The notes beneath the pieces are model-generated. The model did no database searches. It was not told the DNA's origin and saw nothing but the letters and a program-made list of their open reading frames with translations. Shown one piece after another: positions 27,590-37,102 of a stretch of DNA of 64,000 bases (position 1 is the first letter of the stretch; each line of letters opens with the position of its first letter). The translations under genes and the position numbers were made by a program. This DNA comes from Chitinispirillaceae bacterium (lineage in GTDB: Bacteria > Fibrobacterota > Chitinivibrionia > Chitinivibrionales > Chitinispirillaceae), in contig JAFGIN010000212.1 of the NCBI GenBank assembly GCA_016929595.1, positions 1-64,000 of the forward strand, given 5' to 3'.

Positions 27590-27909
27590 AGAGCACTCAT
27601 AAAAAACATTCAATCGGATTCTATAATGAAATATACTGTCTTTACCACAGGTTTTCTACAGCTACGTTCATCGCTGGCGCTTCGCAGAAGTACCGAGTTG
27701 AACATATTGATTTGTATTTCTTCAGATGAGTATATTGGAATTAATGAATTTTTTCCGGTATTTTTTCAAATCGATTGGTTTAATATGCGACGTAAAACTA
27801 TACCGTACGAATTGACATACCTCACCTAAGACATTCAATAATCTCTTTTACGTCTGTTTTGATGAAACTAACATTACCTGTCACATTGTTTTCTACGAAA
27901 GGATGATCC
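27590..27909. other. 320-base divergent intergenic region
   Basis: Lies between the leftward M23 gene and the rightward tautomerase-like gene. It should hold the promoter of the eight-gene operon, but I see no clear -35/-10 pair. A 67-codon frame at 27626-27829 has neither a ribosome binding site nor protein-like composition. Confidence 0.4.
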
Positions 27910-28299
27910 ATGCCACTCATTACAATCTCATTATTCAGGGGCAAAACGGCAGAACACAAAAAAAGGATCAATGATGCAATTCATGAATCGCTTATGATTC
28001 ACTTTAACATTAAAAACTGGGATTACAACCAGAAAACGAATGAATACTCACGAGAAGACTGGACAATCCCCGACGGACGTAGCGATAATTATGTCCTGAT
28101 TGAGATCTGTGTGTTTCCAGGACGATCGAAGGAAACAAAAAAGAATCTTTATGCTGAAATTGTCAATCGGCTCGAAGACACTGGGATTAAGAAGGAAGAT
28201 GTATTTATCGCCCTTCAGGAGCAACCGATGGAAAACTGGGGGATACGAGGAGGTATTTCGGCCGATGAAGTTGACCTGGGATATAACAGGTTTGTGTAA
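27910..28299 (+). CDS. Tautomerase-superfamily protein
   Basis: A 129-aa protein starting MPLITISLFRGKTAEHKKRI, which places Pro2 after removal of Met as the catalytic base, as in 4-oxalocrotonate tautomerase and malonate-semialdehyde decarboxylase relatives. The second half repeats the beta-alpha-beta unit (YVLIEICVFPGRSKETKKNLYAEIV), and the end WGIRGGISADEVDLGY fits the longer tautomerase subgroup with one gene-internal duplication. The substrate is unknown. It has an AAAGGA site upstream and is a single gene. Confidence 0.78.
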   Translation: MPLITISLFRGKTAEHKKRINDAIHESLMIHFNIKNWDYNQKTNEYSREDWTIPDGRSDNYVLIEICVFPGRSKETKKNLYAEIVNRLEDTGIKKEDVFIALQEQPMENWGIRGGISADEVDLGYNRFV

Positions 28300-28475
28300 G
28301 TTTATGAGATACGCGATACAACAATATTTAAAAACATAGTGACTATGATTCTTGAGATGGAGCATTACGAAGTACTCAAATATAATACACATTTCAAATT
28401 TTATATCTGCATTTTCAGACAAAGTTGTTTATACTAACTATGATGTTGTGCTTTAAAAATTATTAAGGTTAGTTT

Positions 28476-29357
28476 ATGCGCTTAAATTATTTGATGCCGT
28501 TTTTTTTAATTGTGTGCTCCTCTCAGATATTTTCATGGGGAAGCAAGAAGTTTAAGACAGGTGATGTAATCAGCTCAAATGATGTAGGTACACAGGATGA
28601 CTACCATATTGAGTACTGGAAGGACGGTGGAAGTGGCACTATGACACTCGCCGATGGATGTGATTTCTCCTGCCAATGGGGTAGCGTAAACAACATACTT
28701 TTCAGAAAAGGGGTACGCCCCGGCTCAGAAAAAGTGATTATTGTCTATACCGCAGATTACAAACCGCAGGGAAATTCTTATCTCAGTATCTATGGATGGT
28801 TTAAAAACCCACTTGTAGAATACTATATCATTGAGAGCTGGGGTTCCTGGAAACCACCCGGTAACGCAACAAGAAAAGGTACTGTCGAAACAGACAGCGG
28901 AAAATATGAAATTTTTCAAAACTCTCGAACAGGTGCCTCTATTGAGGGAAATAAAACATTTCAGCAATACTGGAGTGTTCGTACAGCAAAACGTACCAAA
29001 GGGACGATAACATGTGGAAATCATTTTGACGCATGGAAAAAAGCTGGAATGACTATTGGATCATTTTATGAGGTTTCCTTTAACGTTGAAGCCTATCAAA
29101 GCCCGGGAGGACAGGCAACAGTGCAAGTTAAGATGTATAAAAGTCTGGAAGAAATGATTTCAACATCAACATTTTTCTCCAGGCAGGCAGCGCCAGTACT
29201 GCCGTTGAAAAACAATGCACCAATCATGCTGTATAATTCTCTTGGACAGCAAGTGGATGGTTTCTCTGCATCGGTAAGACGAGGCCAACAACCTATTATT
29301 CTCAATCCAAATAACGGAGCCAGCGGCGTTTTTTACTCACACCAGTCCAAAAAATAA
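28476..29357 (+). CDS. GH11 endo-1,4-beta-xylanase
   Basis: A 293-aa secreted enzyme that cuts the xylan backbone. After the signal peptide (about 1-21) is a GH11 jelly-roll (about 30-225). The nucleophile Glu lies in PLVEYYIIESWG and the acid/base Glu in VEAYQSPGG (usually VEGYQSSG). YWSVRTAKRTKGTITCGNHFDAWKKAG is likewise typical of the family. About 65 extra C-terminal residues (APIMLYNSLGQQV, ending in NGASGVFYSHQ) resemble a worn C-terminal sorting tail like those on other exported proteins nearby. A strong terminator follows, so the gene is monocistronic. Confidence 0.92.
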   Translation: MRLNYLMPFFLIVCSSQIFSWGSKKFKTGDVISSNDVGTQDDYHIEYWKDGGSGTMTLADGCDFSCQWGSVNNILFRKGVRPGSEKVIIVYTADYKPQGNSYLSIYGWFKNPLVEYYIIESWGSWKPPGNATRKGTVETDSGKYEIFQNSRTGASIEGNKTFQQYWSVRTAKRTKGTITCGNHFDAWKKAGMTIGSFYEVSFNVEAYQSPGGQATVQVKMYKSLEEMISTSTFFSRQAAPVLPLKNNAPIMLYNSLGQQVDGFSASVRRGQQPIILNPNNGASGVFYSHQSKK

Positions 29358-29387
29358 CAGCAAAGTCAGGTGTCCATCCTACATTTT

Positions 29388-29420
29388 AACAGCCATGTAT
29401 CACATGGCTGTTTTTTATTT
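29388..29420 (+). terminator. Rho-independent terminator after the xylanase gene
   Basis: AACAGCCATG (29388-29397) pairs perfectly with CATGGCTGTT (29403-29412) around a 5-base loop, followed by a T-rich run. Confidence 0.9.
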
Positions 29421-29600
29421 AAATTTGATTCGAAATTTCAAAGTATCTGGAACATTTCTTCATTACCGAACTACATATAGTATATCAATAACAGTTGCGA
29501 CTGATTTTATTATATTTTAATAAATATCGGTACTTTTTTCCATGTGATAAACGTAAATTTTAAGTCAGAAATTTATTATATACTTTCATTGGAAGAGATT

Positions 29601-30257
29601 ATGGCACCTTTAATAAAAGTCGTTCTTCTTGCAGCATCTGTATATTCAATGGCTTTGTCATCTCCCCTATTTACCCAGAAAACTCTTGCACTCTGGATAA
29701 AGGCATGTCCGGATTCGGATTTTGTTCTTATCGATATACGAGATCCCTATGAACTTGAAAGTACTGGTGTAATCGGTTCCGACAAATGCCTTCCCTACAA
29801 TCTGTCTTCAAATCAGGGTATTCTCTCCCGGAATATTTCCAGACTCAGCAAAAATCAGTATATCGTTCTTTATTGCCACACTGGTTCGAGAGCATCATCA
29901 GCGGCAGCTACTCTAAAACAACAAGGATATAAGCATGTACTCAATGCCGGTGGTATAACCACCTGGGAAGACCAGTCACTTTTACTATCCGCAACACGGG
30001 TAAAACCTCTCAGCACTCTTCCTGAACCTTCAATGACTGCAACCAACGAGTGTCAAACATCTGTTGTTAAAATTGTAAACAAGCCTGTTTCCTCTCAAAT
30101 TTCACGTTCTGCGGTACTCGTTTTTGACAAAGACAAAGTATTGCCATCAGGGTATTTTTTTGATATTACTGGAAGAAAAACTGTCGTAACTCCTATTTAC
30201 AACAATGATACCAGAAGTGTTTCTGCCGGTTTATTTTTGTTTATTAGTAAATTTTAG
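29601..30257 (+). CDS. Exported rhodanese-domain protein
   Basis: A 218-aa protein with a signal peptide (about 1-22) and a single rhodanese domain (about 25-125): LIDIRDPYELESTGVI, the active-site Cys in IVLYCHTGSRASSAAATL, and YKHVLNAGGITTWED. Such proteins transfer or sense sulfane sulfur; in the periplasm they often serve thiosulfate or sulfide metabolism. The C-terminal 60 residues (GYFFDITGRK, then SAGLFLFI) resemble a sorting tail. ATG 29601 is chosen because GGAAGAG lies just upstream and the signal peptide starts there, not at 29544. Confidence 0.78.
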   Translation: MAPLIKVVLLAASVYSMALSSPLFTQKTLALWIKACPDSDFVLIDIRDPYELESTGVIGSDKCLPYNLSSNQGILSRNISRLSKNQYIVLYCHTGSRASSAAATLKQQGYKHVLNAGGITTWEDQSLLLSATRVKPLSTLPEPSMTATNECQTSVVKIVNKPVSSQISRSAVLVFDKDKVLPSGYFFDITGRKTVVTPIYNNDTRSVSAGLFLFISKF

Positions 30258-30508
30258 CAAGGGTAATCAAACGCCTGATGGCCAGCATCACTGAATTGTA
30301 AAACACAGTCAAAACATTACAAATACAGTTATACATATATACCTGATTCAGTTGATTTCTTGACCCGATCCTCTTCGCGTCCTGATATGCGGGCTTGCAG
30401 ATGCTTGAAGCTAACATTTCGCTGGATTGTCCTTAGCATCCACAACCCCAATCTAATAAAGAGTACTGAGCATCTTGTCGTCAACCGATTATCCAAATCT
30501 GATAATTC

Positions 30509-32455
30509 TCACGATAAAGCATAAGCAGCATCGAATGCCGTTCGAATTGCAAACGCAACCTTTGATGGAGCTTCTGCATCACCAACTACATATGTTCTTT
30601 CGAACACCTCTTTCCACTGCTTGATTTCATCCCTCTGAGGTGACAATCCAAGCGAAAGAACTGAATAATCTGCCCTGATCTGTTTTTTCTCACCGGTTTT
30701 TATCTCCTCCAATTCGAGGGTCTCTTCTTTTATCGCCAGAACCTTAAATCCTGTTAATATTTCTATTTTTGCATTTTCATCAAGTCGTTTGAGCATTACA
30801 CTTCTGGTTATCGAGTTTTCATTGGTTGCAAGTTCGGATTTCATTTCGATTATGGTAACGTTACAATTTTTCCCAGATATAAGTTCAGCAAGCTCACAAC
30901 CAGTCATACCTCCACCTACAATCGCCACTTTTGACCCATCAGGTATAAGGAATAAATTATTAAGAACATCCAGAGCAGTAAAAACATTTACATTATTTAC
31001 TCCAGGGATTTTTGAAGGGATAAGCGGCTTTGCTCCTGTTGCCACTATCACTGCAAAAGGATGGTGATCAGCAAGTATCTGTTGCGGTTCAGCTTTACAT
31101 CCCGTAACCACTTCAACATTCAAAGATTTTATATTTTTAAGCAGCGCGTTCTGATACCATTTTATTACCTCCTTATCTGGTGGTTTACATCCAGGTACAA
31201 GTTGTCCCCCAACCTCATTTCGCTGCTCGTACACCACCGGTTGAAAACCACGCAACTTGAGAACCCGGGCTGCTTCCATCCCGGCCGGCCCGGCCCCGAT
31301 AATCGCTACACCCCTTCCCAATCCATCTCTTTTGAAATCCGAAAACTCGAGTTCTCTTCCGGTTCGCGCATTTACAGCACATTCGATTTTTCGCATTGAG
31401 AATATTGACTCGATACAATGCATGCATCCGATACAGGTGACAATTGAATCATCATTTCCCGAGCGGGCTTTTTCTGCCCATTGGGAATCACAGAGATGCG
31501 CTCTGCCAAGTGCGATGAAGTCAGCTTGATTTTGACTGAGAATCTCTTCAGCTTTTTGAGGACGTTTTATTGCGCCCACTGCAATTACCGGTATAGCAAC
31601 CAACTGCTTCATTCCATGTGCAAGATAACTTTTCCACCCCTCTTTAAACATATAAGGCTCAATCACTACAGGCATGCTTTCATATGTTCCGCTGCTCACA
31701 TCAAGGGCATCTGCACCCGCAGCAGCCAGTGCAGTACCGATTCTTTTTCCCTCCTCAATGTCAATACCGCCCGGAATAAATTCATCGGCACTGAACCTGA
31801 TTATCAGCGGAAAATCCGAACCACACTGTTTTTTGATTCCCTCCATTATTTCAGTAATAAATTTTAACCGGTTCTCACCATATTCATCCTGGCGATGATT
31901 GGAATGAGGACTCATGAACTGATTTATCAGGTATCCATGTGCCCCGTGTAACTCCACTCCGTCAAAGCCTGCTGTTTTAGCTCTTACAGCAGCAAGTATG
32001 AACTTCTTTACAAGATCTTTTACCTCTTCGGTAGAAAGTGCTCTGGGCTCAATACCGATTGCTTTGCTGGTTACTGCACTGGGAGCAACAATTTGTCCTC
32101 CATTGGTGGAGCTGTGGAAAGCCTGATTTCCTGCGTGATGAAGCTGGGCAAATATTTTTGCACCATATTTTTGTACCGCACCTGTCAGTCGGCTGAACCC
32201 GGCTATGAACCTGTCGTCGTCAAGTCTCAGTTGATTGACCAATGCTTTACCAGACTGATATTCGACTGTGATAATCTCTGTGATTATCAGGCCAGTCCCA
32301 CCTTCTGCTCTTTCAGAATAGTAAGCTGTCAGATGGTCGGTCATCTCCCCATTCGATCCACACAACATTGTTCCCATTGGTGGCATGACAATACGATTTT
32401 TAATAGTGACGGATCCAATTTTTCCTTCTGAAAACAGACATGGATATTTTTTCAT
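30509..32455 (-). CDS. Old-Yellow-Enzyme-type NADH:flavin oxidoreductase (FadH-like)
   Basis: A 648-aa iron-sulfur flavoenzyme in the 2,4-dienoyl-CoA reductase/trimethylamine dehydrogenase family. An FMN-binding TIM barrel (about 1-340) has the motif GFDGVELHGAHGYLINQFMSPHSNHR. Cluster cysteines follow in CIGCMHCIESIF and IECAVNAR. A C-terminal FAD/NAD(P) region has two Rossmann motifs (GAGPAGMEAARVL and VGGGMTGCELAELI). It reduces activated C=C bonds using NAD(P)H. The physiological substrate cannot be told from the sequence. A single gene, leftward, divergent from the DUF1622 gene. Confidence 0.85.
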   Translation of the reverse strand: MKKYPCLFSEGKIGSVTIKNRIVMPPMGTMLCGSNGEMTDHLTAYYSERAEGGTGLIITEIITVEYQSGKALVNQLRLDDDRFIAGFSRLTGAVQKYGAKIFAQLHHAGNQAFHSSTNGGQIVAPSAVTSKAIGIEPRALSTEEVKDLVKKFILAAVRAKTAGFDGVELHGAHGYLINQFMSPHSNHRQDEYGENRLKFITEIMEGIKKQCGSDFPLIIRFSADEFIPGGIDIEEGKRIGTALAAAGADALDVSSGTYESMPVVIEPYMFKEGWKSYLAHGMKQLVAIPVIAVGAIKRPQKAEEILSQNQADFIALGRAHLCDSQWAEKARSGNDDSIVTCIGCMHCIESIFSMRKIECAVNARTGRELEFSDFKRDGLGRGVAIIGAGPAGMEAARVLKLRGFQPVVYEQRNEVGGQLVPGCKPPDKEVIKWYQNALLKNIKSLNVEVVTGCKAEPQQILADHHPFAVIVATGAKPLIPSKIPGVNNVNVFTALDVLNNLFLIPDGSKVAIVGGGMTGCELAELISGKNCNVTIIEMKSELATNENSITRSVMLKRLDENAKIEILTGFKVLAIKEETLELEEIKTGEKKQIRADYSVLSLGLSPQRDEIKQWKEVFERTYVVGDAEAPSKVAFAIRTAFDAAYALS

Positions 32456-32601
32456 AAAAGAGCCCCTCTGTTAAAACGGTAAACATTATGAAATCTCTTT
32501 TCAGGTTTTTTCACACCTATTCTATCAATGATTATGGCGAGGTGTGCTAAAAGTGCACATTTCCTGGTAATCGGATCAGATATTGCAGATTTTATACCAA
32601 T

Positions 32602-32967
32602 ATGATTGAAAATTTGATAGAAACTGTCGGATTATGTATAGATATCACCGGTGTTGTGATAATTACAGGAGGAACAGTATACCTTTTAGCCAGGGCTGTG
32701 ATCGTTGGACTTTCTCATAGTAAAGAAAAAGGGTTCCTGAGATTTGAGGAATACCGAAAAAACCTTGGTAAAATTATTCTCACTGGTCTTGAGTTTATGG
32801 TTGCCGGCGATCTGATCAGGACAGTAGCGGTCGAGCCGACCATTACAAGCGTTGGAGTGCTTGCAGCTATTGTCGCAATCAGAACATTCCTCAGCTTTTC
32901 ACTCGAAATTGAGATGACTGGAAAGTTGCCATGGGCGAAAAGTGAGAGAAATGATAATCAGCCTTAA
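32602..32967 (+). CDS. DUF1622 family membrane protein
   Basis: A 121-aa integral membrane protein with three or four helices. FRKNLGKIILTGLEFMVAGDLIRTV-like sequence (here EYRKNLGKIILTGLEFMVAGD) and AAIVAIRTFLSFSLEIEMTGKLPW are characteristic of DUF1622. The function of the family is unknown. Confidence 0.8.
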   Translation: MIENLIETVGLCIDITGVVIITGGTVYLLARAVIVGLSHSKEKGFLRFEEYRKNLGKIILTGLEFMVAGDLIRTVAVEPTITSVGVLAAIVAIRTFLSFSLEIEMTGKLPWAKSERNDNQP

Positions 32968-33068
32968 CAAAAACGAAACTCCACTCATCCTCATAGCAGA
33001 AAACCGATTCTGAAGCTGAAGCTGAATCCGGACGAATACCTTTCTGTCAGAACACTTTGCATAAGAGA

Positions 33069-33950
33069 TCACCTGACTGATACCGCCAGCAACGCATCAG
33101 ATATTTTAATTGCAAAAGCCCCAATCTCTGCACTAGCACTAAACCCGTAATCGCTCTGCCCATCTACCTGCCCATATCCATATCCAGCTTCTAATCCCAA
33201 AAAGAGTCCATCAGCTCGAAGAGCACATTATCAAAAAGACCGGTTTCATGCAGTCGACTTATCGAACGGTCAATCTCATAAGCAGTCAGTATCTCACCTT
33301 CCCTGTATAGTAATCTCCCGTTCAATTACTGTTCGCTTTACTTCCTCTGCTCCGATTATTTCAAGTTCACCCCGAACCATCACTGGCCCTTCAGTTATTT
33401 CATACAGTATCCTAACACTATCACCCTCCTCATTGAGCTCAAAACTCCTGTACACTTCAGCCAGAATGTACCCCCGGTTTGCAAGACTATCCTTTATGAT
33501 CCGACCGCTTAATTCAAAAGCAACCGAGTCCAGAAGCATACCTTTCTGCAAAGGAACATATACAGATAATACTGAATCAGCATAAATCGTATTACCTTCA
33601 AATAAAATCGTATCTACAATCGTCGGTATACCTTCACAAATTCTCAGCCGGATCACAACTCCCTACAGTGCAGTATTTTTTTCAATCCCTGCTATCACTA
33701 CGCTTGCACCAAGATATCCTTTTTTATAGTAGTAGCGCTTAATTGCCGAAATGTCATCAATCAGTTTTGAAAACGAGTACTCTGAACGTGTGAAGAATCC
33801 GGGCGGCTGAAGCTGCATCAGTGGAACTAACTCACTCTGTTCAATACGTTCATTACCCGAAAAGTGTATTCCCTCCACATACCAGCTCAGATCCTGAGCC
33901 GCACGAATGTATACAAAAGAAAGCATAACCAGCGCGGTAATATATTTCAT
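33069..33950 (-). pseudogene. Broken Omp85/BamA-like outer membrane protein gene
   Basis: Reading leftward from ATG 33950, a signal peptide and a POTRA domain run to an in-frame TAG at 33665-33663. The same frame continues with two more POTRA-like repeats (VDTILFEGNTIYADSVL, GELEIIGAEEVKRTVI) to a TGA at 33296. After a one-base shift the next POTRA signature goes on (GEILTAYEIDRSISRLHETGLFDNVLF). A last shifted segment reads like a beta-barrel strand end (GYGYGQVDGQSDYGFSASAEIGAFAI). Most of the barrel is missing. I infer a dead, truncated BamA/TamA paralogue. Confidence 0.72.
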
Positions 33951-34189
33951 AGCATCATATCCGCACGCTTCAATATATTCAGAGGGTCTTATTAGTGATA
34001 TCTTTAAAAGCTCTTCTACTTCTGGTAATGGAGTCCACTGTCAGCTCAAATACAGGCAAGTTATGTACCTGTTTCGTTGTTTCAATCATTGGTTTTCTTC
34101 ATTTTCTGCAGGTGATCAGAAAAATGGCTGTACAGGCATGAAACAGAATTACTGTCATAAAGTAACAGGAGTTAACAGATAGAACCAGT

Positions 34190-35359
34190 TCACTTAACAG
34201 ATACATTTTTAAAACTGAAAATTGTTCCTGAACATTTCATCCGTATCAGGGTCATACTGTTTGAAGTACATTTTCCTTTTCCATGTAATAGCCCTGTTGT
34301 CTTTTGCCTGCCACCCTGGAGATTAAAGGTCTCGAAATTAACAACTGAAGCTCCGGATGCACTATTTACAATTTTGCGCCAGTACTGAGTATTCGATTTA
34401 TCTTTGGACAACAGGGTTATCCGTTTAGATCTAACCACCGATAATAGGCCGTTGGTATTTCTTCCAGCCACTGCAGTCTTCAACCTGTAAATCGCTGTTT
34501 TTCCTGCTATATAAAGCGTTTTCTGACCCTCTCCACCAAAAGCGCAGTTCTGTATACTCTCCTGTCCATCAAGGACTATTTCACCAAGTTTTTTTCCGGT
34601 AGAATCGAAAACTGTAATCTGATGATTACCATTTGTATGTGCGACCCACAAATTTCCTTCAGTATCAAGAGCAAGTCCATCCGGTGATGGAGTTTTGCAA
34701 AACGGTTCAATTGTGGTAATATTCATATTTTCATCAATACCACACTTGTAAATTGAATCTTTCTGTGTAATATTTACATATAGGCAATTTTTTTCTTCGA
34801 TAAGTTCTATTCCATTTGGATAATTAGGCGTTTTTGTAAATGATAGTACAGTTTTAAGTGCACCTTCAGGTGAAAGGTAAAAAATCTTTCCATTCCCGCC
34901 CCATACAGAACTGGTAAAAAATATTCCTCCCGACGCTGTCAATGTCAAATCGTTCGGTCCTTCAGTTCCAAGTGTGTCTGATGTCAAAAGTCTGGTAATC
35001 GTACCATCTTTCGCAGTTCGGGATAATCCTTTTTTTTCACAAACAACAAGACCGCCATCACTGTCAAAAACCATACCGTTTGCATCATTGGCAGGATTGC
35101 GGAATACGGAAGCCGTCCCATTTACAGGTACTTTCCAGATCCTGCTTGGATTTCTGTCAGAAAAATAAAGATTCCCATCATGATCAACCGCAGGTCCTTC
35201 ACCGAAACTAATCCCCGTTTTGACCGTAATTACCGTTTCACCTGATGAAACCAGTGTTGATGGAAGATCTACTGTATGAGCACAAGCTGTCAGATGCACC
35301 ATAAAAACGCAAAAAATGGTAATAAAAGCCGACGTTTTTAATGATTGTACTTTGACCAT
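34190..35359 (-). CDS. SMP-30/gluconolactonase-like lipoprotein
   Basis: A 389-aa protein with a lipoprotein signal (lipobox LTAC, about residues 23-26) and a six-bladed SMP-30/gluconolactonase propeller: GEGPAVDHDGNLYFSD, NDANGMVFDSDGGLVVCE, GTEGPNDLTLTASGGIFFT, YPNGIELIEEKNCLYVN and PSPDGLALDTEGNLWVAH. Metal-binding Glu and Asn positions of the family are present. It could hydrolyse a lactone or be a non-enzymatic propeller. The last 80 residues resemble a worn sorting tail (FETFNLQGGRQ, then SGTIFSFK). It lies 21 bases after the DUF362 gene, in the same operon. Confidence 0.76.
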   Translation of the reverse strand: MVKVQSLKTSAFITIFCVFMVHLTACAHTVDLPSTLVSSGETVITVKTGISFGEGPAVDHDGNLYFSDRNPSRIWKVPVNGTASVFRNPANDANGMVFDSDGGLVVCEKKGLSRTAKDGTITRLLTSDTLGTEGPNDLTLTASGGIFFTSSVWGGNGKIFYLSPEGALKTVLSFTKTPNYPNGIELIEEKNCLYVNITQKDSIYKCGIDENMNITTIEPFCKTPSPDGLALDTEGNLWVAHTNGNHQITVFDSTGKKLGEIVLDGQESIQNCAFGGEGQKTLYIAGKTAIYRLKTAVAGRNTNGLLSVVRSKRITLLSKDKSNTQYWRKIVNSASGASVVNFETFNLQGGRQKTTGLLHGKGKCTSNSMTLIRMKCSGTIFSFKNVSVK

Positions 35360-35380
35360 GGAGACTCCTCCGATTCTATA

Positions 35381-36892
35381 CTATTTAACAACTGTTATAT
35401 TATCATTCATCGAACCTGAGCCGTAGCTCAGTCTGATAAAATAATTACCGGATACAACTGCTGCACCAGCATCATCACGGCAGTCCCAGACAGCAGAATA
35501 CCGTCCACTAGACAAAAACCCAGAATCGATCCTGCGTATCCGTGCCCCCTGCATGTTAAAAATCTCCAGATTTATACGAAATGATACTGGCAGGCTGAAC
35601 TCGATCCTTACCTCTGTACCAGTAAATGTTTTATTCATCTGAGGTTTCAGAAAGGGTTTTGGATCGAGAAAACGGGAATCTTTAATTTCTGATTTATCCA
35701 GTACCATCGGAGGTGGTCCACCGGTCCAGTTAGTCTCGTACGAGGGATCTCCGGTATAATTAGATGACATGATGTATTGTTTTACATATTTTTCTACATC
35801 TGATAACGATCCGCGTATAAAGTTAATTTTGTTAAGATCGTAATTGCCAAATCCTGCATTCGAAATCCACACAAGAGCCCGCATATCGGTATAACTTGGT
35901 GTAGTGTTGTTCATTGGATCTGTTGCGGTATCAGAAAACCCCATCAATTTAGCGGTGATTCTATCCACCGCAAGCGGGTCGATTCCTGCGACTGCACAAT
36001 ATTGCATGATACTGGTTCCAGACGCCGGACCGTCCCCCTCCATTCCCTCCCAGGCATCAAGGACACAAAGTGCTGGTGTACCTTTGGAATAGAGCAGATT
36101 TGCCATCTGAAACATATTATAGGCAAGGCACTTATTCTCATCAGGCTGCGTTCCACTGCACCAACCGTTCATTCCATGCATGAATTGTTTAGGAATAACA
36201 CCCTCATCAGTTCCTCCACCAGAATTCAGAGGCGCTCCCATAAGTATATTTTTATTAACACCTGTCATAACTGCACAATTATGTGTTTTTGGCCGGGTGA
36301 TCGAGATAACATAATAGTTGGGATCTGTAAAAGCCTTAACCATCGGTATGGAAACTGTACTTGACGATGAAAATTCGGGAGTCCAGAAATTATCAACGGT
36401 ACCGGCCATTGTATTGAGGTCAACCAGTGTCACACCGGAATACTCTGTTTTTAATTCGTCATAGCCTGAATTTGTAAACATTTCAACAATGTTACCGCCA
36501 AGCCCGGGATTACAGGTACAATCTCCTATTATAATCGGAGCAGATGAGCTCAGAGACCTTAAGAAATCAAGAAGACCGCGGACGGCATCTACATGAGTCA
36601 ATGCCAATGTTGGATCATCAATCCAGCTGTTCCAGTACACCATATTTACTTTGATGAGAATAGTCCTTTTTTTTATCTCTGCAGATACTTTCTCCTTCCA
36701 CGGTTCCAGCACATCAGTGATCATTTTTTTCCGTGTTCCTTCAGAAGATGATCCAACGAATGAGATGTCGCTTCTTTCCTGAAATTTCGAAGGATTCATC
36801 GCAAATACACTGCTTTTTATTGCAGCACCTCCAGCGATCAGGGTTGTTCCTGCGGCTGTGGTCTTTAGAAAATCTCTTCGATTAATGGACAT
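35381..36892 (-). CDS. Tat-exported DUF362 protein with C-terminal sorting-type domain
   Basis: A 503-aa protein beginning MSINRRDFLKTTAAG, a twin-arginine signal, which suggests folding or cofactor loading before export. The body is DUF362: IKVNMVYWNSW, PIIIGDCTC, and ITRPKTHNCAVMTGVNKNILMG. DUF362 proteins are often linked with Fe-S clusters, but the ferredoxin part is absent here. Residues about 415-503 form a FlgD-Ig-like tail (LEIFNMQGARIRRID, then WDCRDDAGAAVVSGNYFIRLSYG). It is followed by the SMP-30-like gene. Confidence 0.8.
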   Translation of the reverse strand: MSINRRDFLKTTAAGTTLIAGGAAIKSSVFAMNPSKFQERSDISFVGSSSEGTRKKMITDVLEPWKEKVSAEIKKRTILIKVNMVYWNSWIDDPTLALTHVDAVRGLLDFLRSLSSSAPIIIGDCTCNPGLGGNIVEMFTNSGYDELKTEYSGVTLVDLNTMAGTVDNFWTPEFSSSSTVSIPMVKAFTDPNYYVISITRPKTHNCAVMTGVNKNILMGAPLNSGGGTDEGVIPKQFMHGMNGWCSGTQPDENKCLAYNMFQMANLLYSKGTPALCVLDAWEGMEGDGPASGTSIMQYCAVAGIDPLAVDRITAKLMGFSDTATDPMNNTTPSYTDMRALVWISNAGFGNYDLNKINFIRGSLSDVEKYVKQYIMSSNYTGDPSYETNWTGGPPPMVLDKSEIKDSRFLDPKPFLKPQMNKTFTGTEVRIEFSLPVSFRINLEIFNMQGARIRRIDSGFLSSGRYSAVWDCRDDAGAAVVSGNYFIRLSYGSGSMNDNITVVK

Positions 36893-37102
36893 TTTGTTCC
36901 TTTATTTTTATTTTTTTAGCAGAAAATAGTACCGTGGTCATATCATCACAACATTATAGCATAAAATCTATGGATATGTTTATCCACGTTTTACCTTAAT
37001 CGGACGATTTCTTCATGTGATCCGCTGATTAGCTATACTAACCCTGAAACTCTATTTTTTAATTAAAAATTCAGCCTTCCTTTAATTTATTTTACTCTGA
37101 TT

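Noticed and set aside
27626-27829. 67-codon frame between the M23 and tautomerase genes
   Set aside because: No ribosome binding site or protein-like composition; likely control region.
33663-33665. In-frame TAG considered as recoded amino acid (pyrrolysine-type)
   Set aside because: A frameshift and loss of the barrel downstream show the gene is dead, and there is no sign of TAG recoding in other genes of the window.
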